NCBI GenBank assembly: GCA_903904765.1
Contig: CAIVEA010000172.1
Coordinates: 1 to 6,633, forward strand
Direction of reading: 5' to 3'
Length of the DNA: 6,633 nt
From: an uncultured Chloroflexota bacterium
GTDB taxonomy: Bacteria; Chloroflexota; Anaerolineae; Aggregatilineales; Phototrophicaceae
The stretch's first letter is position 1. Every line of letters begins with the position of its first letter. The translations under genes and the position numbers were made by a program. The notes under the pieces are model-generated. The model searched no databases, was not told where the DNA came from, and saw only the letters and a list, made by a program, of their open reading frames with translations. Below are positions 1-4,824 of the stretch, piece by piece.

Positions 1-130
1 GGTTCAGCGGCGCGGCGGCGATCCCGCGCAGCGGCCCCAAAAAACCCAATTGGCTGGCTGTGATGAGGCCGAAGCTGATGAGCAGCACCACGCCCAGAAA
101 GACCCATCGGCTGGATCGAAAATTACGCAC
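1..130 (-). CDS. mreC: MreC-like rod shape-determining protein, N-terminal fragment
   Basis: Only the first 43 codons lie in the window; the gene runs off the left edge. The fragment begins with a short basic stretch (VRNFRSSRW), then a single hydrophobic helix at about residues 9-31 (core FLGVVLLISFGLI), then SQLGFLGPLRG and an Ala-rich segment ending APLN. This is the usual layout of MreC: a short cytoplasmic tail, one membrane anchor, then a segment with a conserved Pro leading to a periplasmic coiled coil. MreC scaffolds the lateral cell-wall elongation machinery with MreB, MreD, RodA and PBP2. The start is GTG at 130-128, with a GAGGG ribosome binding site at 142-138 (7-nt spacing). The ATG at 137-135 is in another frame and soon meets a stop. 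The call rests on a short anchor region, so another single-pass membrane protein remains possible. It is transcribed divergently from tilS. Confidence 0.5.
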   Translation of the reverse strand, partial: MRNFRSSRWVFLGVVLLISFGLITASQLGFLGPLRGIAAAPLN

Positions 131-161
131 GCCGCATCCCTCACATCTTGTTGCGCCGCGC

Positions 162-188
162 ATTATAGCAAACTCGCGGGGTTGCCAA
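162..188 (-). promoter_or_regulatory. Extended -10 promoter for the mreC-like gene
   Basis: Read on the minus strand, TTGGCA (188-183) is followed after 15 nt by TATAAT (167-162). The -10 is preceded by TGC, giving an extended -10 (TGnTATAAT). Transcription would start near 155 and leave a leader of about 25 nt carrying the GAGGG ribosome binding site before GTG at 130. The spacer is shorter than the ideal 17 nt, but the extended -10 can compensate. Confidence 0.6.
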
Positions 189-198
189 GAGGATTGGC
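184..198. repeat. Inverted repeat GCCAA-N5-TTGGC in the divergent promoter
   Basis: A perfect 5-bp dyad (GCCAA at 184-188, TTGGC at 194-198) sits midway between two outward-facing TATAAT boxes. Its arms coincide with the two candidate -35 hexamers, TTGGCA on minus and TTGGCT on plus. It could be an operator for a dimeric repressor, or simply back-to-back -35 elements. Five-bp arms can arise by chance, so the support is its position. Confidence 0.35.
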
Positions 199-219
199 TT
201 GCGCCGAGGGGGTTATAAT
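194..219 (+). promoter_or_regulatory. Probable tilS promoter
   Basis: A consensus TATAAT lies at 214-219, preceded by a -35-like TTGGCT at 194-199 with a 14-nt spacer, which is short. Transcription would begin near 226, about 24 nt before the TTG at 250. This position argues against the TTG at 199, which lies inside the -35 and upstream of the predicted transcript start. Confidence 0.5.
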
Positions 220-249
220 GCCTCCATATTGTGGTGTGGGGGCGGCATC

Positions 250-1617
250 TTGCACGACCATCTGTGGCAGATTATCCAGCAGAATCAGCTTATTCCTGAC
301 GGCGCACGGTTGGTCGTCGGTGTGTCTGGCGGCGCAGATTCGCTGGCCTTGCTCCATGCCCTGCACGCGCTCGCCCCCGCTGCCGATTGGCAGTTGCATG
401 TCGCTACGCTCAATCACGGCTTACGCGGTGCGGTGGGCGCGGCGGACGCAGACTATGTGCGGACACTTGCTACAGCGTGGGGGCTGTCTGTGACGGTGGG
501 GCAGGCCGAAGTGCTGCAAGCAGGGAACATCGAAGCAGCAGCCCGTCGCGCCCGCTATGATTTTTTCGCTGCGGTAGCGCATCAGATCGGCGCAGCACAG
601 GTGGTCGTTGCTCATCATGCCGACGATCAAGCCGAGACGGTGCTGTTGCGTTTACTGCGCGGCACTGGCTTGCGGGGTCTGCGTGGAATGGCACTTTCCG
701 CCCCGTTGCCTTTTCATCCCGAATTGCGCCTGATTCGCCCGCTGCTGTTCACCCCGCGCCGCCAGATCGAAGTCTACTGCCACGAACACGACCTGCGCCC
801 CCGTGAGGATGCCACTAACGCTGATACCGCGCTGTTGCGAAATGCCGTCCGCCACCGTTTACTGCCCCTTCTGGAGACGCTCGCCCCGCCGATTCGCCAC
901 ACACTTACCCGCCTCGCGGAGAGCGCCGCATTAGAGGACGATTACCTATCTTCTGTAGTAGACCGTTTGCTGGACTCGGCGGATTGCTTCAACACGCCCC
1001 ATTCGGCGGCCATCCGGCGGAAAGCCTTTCGCGCTTTGCACCCCGCCTTGCAGCGCCGCTGGCTGATGCGCGGAGTCGAACAGGTGGCAAGCGCGGATTC
1101 GGTGGATTATGCCCATGTGCGGACGGCACAGCATCTCGCCTTGACGGGAAAGCAGGGTGCGCTGGCGCAGTTCGTGGGCGGGGTGCATTTGCGCGTGGAT
1201 TACGATTGGCTGTGCATCGAACGGGCTGGACAGCCGCCCCCCGCCATGCTGCCGCCGGATACGGATGTTCCGCTGCCCATCCCCGGTGAGGCGTGGGTGG
1301 GGACTTTCAAAATTTGTATCCGTCCCGCGTCACCCGATGCCGCCGATGCACTCCCCATTCCCGCTGGCGCGGTTGTCCGGTTGCGTACCCGCCGTGCCGG
1401 AGATCGTTTCGCACCGCAGGGCATGGGTGGTCACACCCGTAAACTCAGCCGTTGGATGGTGGATCAGCATATCCCGCTGGCGTTGCGAGATGGCCTGCCG
1501 TTGCTGGACGTAAATGGAGTGGTGACTGCCATCTGGTGGGATGGGCGCTGGAATTGTGCAGTCGCTTCTAATGTTAATCATGGAGAATGGTATGTGCCAA
1601 GCCTTGTCGTACCCTAA
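250..1617 (+). CDS. tilS: tRNA(Ile)-lysidine synthetase TilS
   Basis: TilS ligates lysine to C34 of the CAU anticodon of tRNA-Ile2 using ATP, switching the tRNA from Met to Ile identity. From TTG at 250 the protein has 455 residues, within the family range. The PP-loop SGGADS is at residues 26-31, followed by the family motifs LNHGLRG, HHADDQAETVLLRLLRGTG and the DATNAD / LRNAVRHRLLPLLE region. The C-terminal TilS domain carries RTRRAGDRFAPQGMGGHTRKLSRWMVD-type residues and ends at a normal stop. The frame is open back to TTG 199 and TTG 229. I prefer TTG 250 because the GGGGG at 238-242 can serve as a weak ribosome binding site, the -10 box lies at 214-219, and the protein then starts about 25 residues before the PP-loop, as is typical. 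All candidates are TTG, a rare start that suits low expression. Identity is near certain; the start is less so. Confidence 0.95.
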   Translation: MHDHLWQIIQQNQLIPDGARLVVGVSGGADSLALLHALHALAPAADWQLHVATLNHGLRGAVGAADADYVRTLATAWGLSVTVGQAEVLQAGNIEAAARRARYDFFAAVAHQIGAAQVVVAHHADDQAETVLLRLLRGTGLRGLRGMALSAPLPFHPELRLIRPLLFTPRRQIEVYCHEHDLRPREDATNADTALLRNAVRHRLLPLLETLAPPIRHTLTRLAESAALEDDYLSSVVDRLLDSADCFNTPHSAAIRRKAFRALHPALQRRWLMRGVEQVASADSVDYAHVRTAQHLALTGKQGALAQFVGGVHLRVDYDWLCIERAGQPPPAMLPPDTDVPLPIPGEAWVGTFKICIRPASPDAADALPIPAGAVVRLRTRRAGDRFAPQGMGGHTRKLSRWMVDQHIPLALRDGLPLLDVNGVVTAIWWDGRWNCAVASNVNHGEWYVPSLVVP

Positions 1618-1630
1618 AGGCTAGATTTAT

Positions 1631-1664
1631 TGCGTAAACATAATTTTCGTGGACTGTGTAAATA
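1631..1664 (+). repeat. Direct repeat pair TGYGTAAAYA
   Basis: TGCGTAAACA at 1631-1640 and TGTGTAAATA at 1655-1664 match at 8 of 10 positions, differing only by C/T changes, and start 24 bp apart. They lie about 30-60 bp upstream of the -35 of the response regulator promoter. OmpR-family regulators commonly bind direct repeats upstream of promoters, so an autoregulatory site is possible. With only two short AT-rich copies, chance is also possible. Confidence 0.3.
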
Positions 1665-1692
1665 CGTTCCCATAACCAAGTACTTCTGTAGG

Positions 1693-1721
1693 TTGCATAG
1701 ACAGAAAAACCTTGATATGAT
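1693..1721 (+). promoter_or_regulatory. Extended -10 promoter for the regulator-GH3 operon
   Basis: TTGCAT (1693-1698) and TATGAT (1716-1721) are separated by exactly 17 nt, and the -10 is preceded by TGA, an extended -10 element. Transcription is predicted near 1728, giving a leader of about 40 nt before ATG 1768. This is one of the best sigma70-type promoter matches in the window and should drive both the response regulator and the coupled GH3 gene. Confidence 0.6.
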
Positions 1722-1730
1722 TAAGGAAAC

Positions 1731-1750
1731 ATGAGGAAAGTATGAACTAG
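1731..1750 (+). other. Two overlapping micro-ORFs in the regulator leader
   Basis: ATG AGG AAA GTA TGA (1731-1745) encodes four residues. ATG AAC TAG (1742-1750) encodes two and overlaps the first at ATGA. The second is preceded by a good Shine-Dalgarno-like GAGGAAAG (1733-1740). The predicted transcript start near 1728 would leave the first almost leaderless. They may be a leftover initiation site or a minimal upstream ORF that tunes translation of the gene at 1768. Function is inference only. Confidence 0.25.
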
Positions 1751-1767
1751 GCGCAGGATGGTGCCGG

Positions 1768-2640
1768 ATGGAAACCAACGAAACCGCCCATGTGTTGGTG
1801 GTTGATGATGAAGGCGCAATTCGTTATTCCGTAAGTAAGACTCTTCAACGTATTGGTTACGAAGTAGATGAGGCTTCCAGCGGCGAAGAAGCCTTAGAAA
1901 TCATCAGCAAGCGCGAATATGATGTGGTTCTGACCGATATTCGTATGCCCGGTTTGACGGGCGTTGAACTGCTCAAACGTATTAAGGATACCTCGCCCGA
2001 CTCGATTGTTATTCTGATGACCGGGTATGCCAGTTTGGGGACGGCTGTCGAAAGCTTGCGCTTGGGGGCCCATGATTACCTCATCAAGCCAAGCTCCAGC
2101 CAAGACATTCGTCAGAGCGTGGCACGGGGTGTGGAACGGGCACGTAATCTCAAGCGCCGCCGCGCTTTGTTGGATGCCATTCGCAGTAACGTATTTGAAC
2201 TATCCTCGGCGGATATGGCTGCCATCAACGCTGCCTATCAGGATGATGAGGATGATGATCTGCCGCCGCCGCCCCCGCCGCCGCCCCAACACTTTGACGA
2301 ACATCCTGCGGACGCGGCCAACAGTAGCAATATGACTCTCGGCCCCTTGACCATATATCCGGGGCGCTATCAGATTTCTGTGGGCGATAAGCCGATTGAC
2401 CTGACCCCCACCGAATTTGATCTGCTGCTGTATCTGGCGGCGCATCGTGGGCGCGTTGTATCCTGTCATGAACTTGTGCGCGAAGTGCGTGGTTATGCGG
2501 TGGACGAAGCTGAAGCACGCGAAGTCATTCGTCCGCACGTCAGCAATTTGCGCCGCAAGCTCAAGCAAACGGGCGAGGATGCCGATCTGATCGTGAATGT
2601 ACGCGGCATCGGCTACCGCCTGAGCGAAACGGGCGAGTGA
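1768..2640 (+). CDS. Orphan response regulator, receiver plus OmpR/PhoB-type winged helix
   Basis: A 290-residue two-component response regulator. The receiver domain (about 8-125) has the acidic pair D13/D14, phospho-acceptor D57 in LTDIRMP, T85 in LMTGYAS and K107 in LIKP, so it should be phosphorylatable. The stretch TGYASLGTAVESLRLGAHDYLIKP resembles NtrC/AtoC-type receivers more than OmpR ones. A helical stretch (125-157) leads to an acidic cluster DDEDDD and eight prolines (166-173). The C-terminal winged-helix domain (about 190-287) shows LTPTEFDLLLYLAAHRGRVVS, HVSNLRRKL and the VRGIGYRL hairpin, so it binds DNA. ATG 1768 is the first in-frame start after a stop at 1732; AGGA at 1755-1758 can serve as ribosome binding site. 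No kinase gene is in the window. The first half is visibly less GC-rich than the next gene. The target is unknown; control of the coupled GH3 gene is inference. Confidence 0.92.
   Translation: METNETAHVLVVDDEGAIRYSVSKTLQRIGYEVDEASSGEEALEIISKREYDVVLTDIRMPGLTGVELLKRIKDTSPDSIVILMTGYASLGTAVESLRLGAHDYLIKPSSSQDIRQSVARGVERARNLKRRRALLDAIRSNVFELSSADMAAINAAYQDDEDDDLPPPPPPPPQHFDEHPADAANSSNMTLGPLTIYPGRYQISVGDKPIDLTPTEFDLLLYLAAHRGRVVSCHELVREVRGYAVDEAEAREVIRPHVSNLRRKLKQTGEDADLIVNVRGIGYRLSETGE
2241..2287 (+). repeat. Adjacent GAT and CCG/CCC triplet runs in the regulator linker
   Basis: Repeated GATGAT/GAGGAT units (2241-2259) encode the acidic cluster and are followed by a GCC/CCG-rich run (2262-2287) encoding eight prolines. 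The two simple-sequence tracts sit at the junction between receiver and DNA-binding domains, where length changes in multiples of three would be tolerated. Slippage is a plausible origin, not shown here. Confidence 0.6.
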
Positions 2641-4304
2641 GTCGGGGTTTCATGTGCTGTTCAATACGGATATTTCAGGGGGCGGGGCGTTGTCTCGCCC
2701 CCTTTCTATTGTTGACTGCGCTGATGTGCGTTCCCACCGTCGCACAGGATGACCCGCTGGCGGCGCTTTCGCTGGAACAGCGGGTGGCGCAGATGTTCTT
2801 CGTCCACCTCTACGGCGATACCCTCACCATTCCCGATCAAGAATTTCTCACCCACTATCAGCCCGGCGGCGTGGTGCTGATGGATACCAACACGGGCAAC
2901 CCCGCCGATGTCACCCGCCTTGTGAACCGTTACCAGCAGGTTATGACCGAAGTGGGCGGGCTGCCGCTGCTAGTGTCCGCCGATCAGGAGATGGGGCCGA
3001 TCCGCGCTCTAGAGGACGGCTTCACCGCTTTTCCCACGCCCTCCTTGCTTACTGCTGCTGCCGATCCCGCGCTGGCGTATGCGGTGGGCGCTGCGCTCGC
3101 TGCCGAATTGCGGGCAGTAGGCGTGAACATGGATTTCGCGCCAGTAGCCGATCTGGAAACCAATCGCGCCAACTTGGTCATTAAGCGCCGTTCGGCGGGC
3201 AGTTTCCCGGAACAGGTCGCCCCGATTATTGCTGCTTTCGTGCAGGGGATGCAGTCCGGTGGGGTGCTGGCGACGGTCAAGCATTTCCCCGGTCACGGCG
3301 ATTCCAGCGCCGATTCGCATACCTCCCTGCCCATGATCGCGCTCGATCGTGAACGACTTGAAACCACCGAACTTGTCCCCTTCCGCGCCGCACTAGAGTC
3401 CGGCGTGGAAGCGGTTATGGTGGCGCACATCTGGTATCCCACGCTCGAACCACAGGAGAACCGCCCCGCGTCCCTTTCACATGCGGTCATCACCGATGTG
3501 CTGCGCGGCGAACTGGGCTTTGACGGCCTGATTCTGACCGATGCGCTGGACATGGACGCGATTGATACTCAGTACGGCTATTCCGAAGCGGTGGTGCAGG
3601 CTATTGAAGCCGGTGTGGATATGCTGCTCTCAGCACATGTCGGGCCGCAGGCACACGCCGAAGCGATTGCAGCGGTTATGGCGGCTGTTCAGTCCGGGCG
3701 CTTGAGCGAGACGCGGATTGACGACTCCGTGCGCCGCATCCTCGCCGCCAAAGCCCGTTACGGGGTTCTGACATGGCAGGCGCTCGACCCGCAGACAGCA
3801 GATGCCCGCGTGGAGCAGGCCGCGCATCAGGCTTTGTCGGATTTGTTGTTCGCTCAGGGTGTGACGCTGGTTGCGAATGCGGGTCTTGTCCCGCTGTCCG
3901 CTGATGTGCGCTATGCGTTGATCTACCCCGGCACGCGCAACCTGATCGGGCAAGCCTGTGGCGGCGCGAACGCCTTGCCTCTCGCGGTGTCTGAGTCGCC
4001 CGGTGCGGACGAGATTGCTGCCGCGCAGACCACCGCCGCCCGCGCCGATGTCGCAATTGTGTTCACGCAAAATGTGGACGAAACACCCGCGCAGGCCACA
4101 CTGGTGAACGTCCTCCTGCCCGAAAAGACCATCGTGGTTGCGCTGCAATCGCCCTACGATGTGCTGGCCTTTCCGCAGGTGGGTGCGTATCTGGTCACGT
4201 ATAGCCCGCAGGCCGCTGCCATTCCCGCTGCCTGCGACATCTTGCTCGGACGGCAGCCGGCACGGGGACGGCTGTCAGTGGCGATTCCCGGCCTGTCGTC
4301 CTAA
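2637..4304 (+). CDS. Secreted GH3 beta-N-acetylhexosaminidase, NagZ-like, two-domain
   Basis: Glycoside hydrolase family 3 enzyme predicted to release N-acetylglucosamine-type sugars from peptidoglycan or chitin fragments. An N-terminal signal peptide (hydrophobic APFLLLTALMCV, likely cleavage TVA|QDD after residue 36) indicates export. The TIM-barrel (about 44-378) has the NagZ hallmark KHFPGHGDSSADSH at 215-228, which holds the Asp-His catalytic dyad (D226, H228), and the probable nucleophile D302 in LILTDALDMDAI. A Rossmann-like C-terminal domain follows (about 390-553), as in longer NagZ and Nag3 proteins. The usual DQEGGRVxR motif is altered to DQEMGPIRA at 116-124, and the NPVIGxRSFG motif reads NLVIKRRSAG at 179-188. 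The GTG start at 2637 overlaps the regulator's stop as GTGA, implying translational coupling. ATG 2652 is a plausible alternative, preceded by CGGGG, and would shorten the signal peptide to 31 residues. The substrate, and whether it acts by hydrolysis or phosphorolysis, is not decided by sequence alone. Confidence 0.9.
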   Translation: MSRGFMCCSIRIFQGAGRCLAPFLLLTALMCVPTVAQDDPLAALSLEQRVAQMFFVHLYGDTLTIPDQEFLTHYQPGGVVLMDTNTGNPADVTRLVNRYQQVMTEVGGLPLLVSADQEMGPIRALEDGFTAFPTPSLLTAAADPALAYAVGAALAAELRAVGVNMDFAPVADLETNRANLVIKRRSAGSFPEQVAPIIAAFVQGMQSGGVLATVKHFPGHGDSSADSHTSLPMIALDRERLETTELVPFRAALESGVEAVMVAHIWYPTLEPQENRPASLSHAVITDVLRGELGFDGLILTDALDMDAIDTQYGYSEAVVQAIEAGVDMLLSAHVGPQAHAEAIAAVMAAVQSGRLSETRIDDSVRRILAAKARYGVLTWQALDPQTADARVEQAAHQALSDLLFAQGVTLVANAGLVPLSADVRYALIYPGTRNLIGQACGGANALPLAVSESPGADEIAAAQTTAARADVAIVFTQNVDETPAQATLVNVLLPEKTIVVALQSPYDVLAFPQVGAYLVTYSPQAAAIPAACDILLGRQPARGRLSVAIPGLSS

Positions 4305-4771
4305 ATCTTCTTGATTTTGCGGCTTTCCATGTTGGCGTGGGTGTTGAGTAAATTCAGCCATGCCCGCGCCGTCAGCGGACCGTACATATTGTGCAGCACC
4401 TTCTGTTCATTGTCGGCTTTGCTGCCCACTTCCCTCGCCAGTCGCACTGTTTCGGCGCGGGTTTCGGTGAACTGCGCTTGCAGTGCATCCCATGTCATCT
4501 CCCGCGTCGGACGGTAGCCGTCATATTCTTCTTGCTTGAAGGGCGCACCCAGCAGCACCTTCAGCCGGCTTTGCCCCCACCGTTCGATGCCGATCACATG
4601 ACTCAGCACGCGCCGGTTGTACTCGCCGTCGCCTGTGGCGGCGTAATGCGCGAGGAGTGTGCGTGCATCAGCTTCCATGTGGTCTGCCGTTTGCATACAT
4701 GGTTTGTTCTTGGCGAGTAGTTCTAGAAACATCCCGCCGAATGTTTTCATGATCGTATCGCGCAGTCCCAT
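4301..4771 (-). CDS. DinB-like four-helix protein with degenerate metal site
   Basis: A 156-residue soluble protein resembling the DinB/YfiT superfamily. Shown directly: an N-terminal helical half with RRVLSHVIGIERWGQSRLKVLLG (53-75), which matches the first conserved His of DinB_2 proteins (H58, followed by an E and W), and a C-terminal NLLNTHANMESRKIKKI (140-156) that matches the final helix where the family normally has HxxxH. Here H145 is present but the second position is E149, so the usual three-His metal triad is altered. Superfamily members include thiol-dependent transferases and many proteins of unknown role, so no reaction is assigned. The ATG at 4771 has GGGCGG upstream as ribosome binding site; M8 at 4750 is weaker. 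The gene lies 53 bp downstream of the esterase-CapA gene on the same strand and overlaps the convergent GH3 gene by 4 bp. Confidence 0.7.
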   Translation of the reverse strand: MGLRDTIMKTFGGMFLELLAKNKPCMQTADHMEADARTLLAHYAATGDGEYNRRVLSHVIGIERWGQSRLKVLLGAPFKQEEYDGYRPTREMTWDALQAQFTETRAETVRLAREVGSKADNEQKVLHNMYGPLTARAWLNLLNTHANMESRKIKKI

Positions 4772-4810
4772 GCCGTTCCGCCCTTCGTGTACGTCCCTAT
4801 TCGCGCCGTT

Positions 4811-4816
4811 ATTGTA
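4811..4816 (-). promoter_or_regulatory. Weak -10 candidate upstream of the DinB-like gene
   Basis: Read on the minus strand, TACAAT (4816-4811) lies in the 53-bp gap upstream of ATG 4771 and would start transcription near 4804. No good -35 is present: the hexamer at 17-nt spacing is CAGAAT. The gene may instead be read through from the esterase-CapA gene. Confidence 0.25.
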
Positions 4817-4824
4817 ACGCGCTC

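Larger units (their letters stand above)
1618..1767. other. AT-richer intergenic region between tilS and the regulator gene
   Basis: This 150-bp gap is visibly less GC-rich than its surroundings. It holds two near-identical direct repeats, an 8-bp palindrome AAGTACTT (1678-1685) just before the -35, an extended -10 promoter, and two tiny start-stop units in the leader. I see no strong GC hairpin with a T-run, so no Rho-independent terminator for tilS is evident. Confidence 0.6.

Noticed and set aside
199..249. Longer tilS start at TTG 199 (or TTG 229)
   Set aside because: TTG 199 lies upstream of the predicted -10 (214-219), and the extra residues (RRGGYNASILWCGGGI) do not look like a TilS N-terminus. 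TTG 229 would be nearly leaderless. TTG 250 fits the promoter and the distance to the PP-loop better, though this is not proven.
50..493. 147-codon plus-strand frame overlapping the left edge and tilS
   Set aside because: It crosses the divergent promoter and overlaps tilS in another frame. The peptide is low-complexity and Cys-rich, with no supporting ribosome binding site.
2262..2287. CCG-rich tract as a regulatory or structural DNA element
   Set aside because: It is fully explained as codons for eight prolines in an interdomain linker; there is no independent sign of another function.
2709..2731. Lipobox before C31 of the GH3 protein (ALMC)
   Set aside because: The residue before the Cys is Met, not Gly, Ala or Ser, and a better signal peptidase I site (TVA|QDD) follows. 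Secretion by a standard signal peptide is preferred.
3630..4148. 172-codon minus-strand open frame opposite the GH3 gene
   Set aside because: It lies wholly inside a well-supported GH3 coding region, and its translation is rich in Arg, Cys and Gly with no recognisable domain. It is a shadow frame in GC-rich DNA.
4305..4400. Possible terminator after the GH3 gene
   Set aside because: No GC-rich hairpin followed by a T-run is visible, and the region is coding for the convergent gene.
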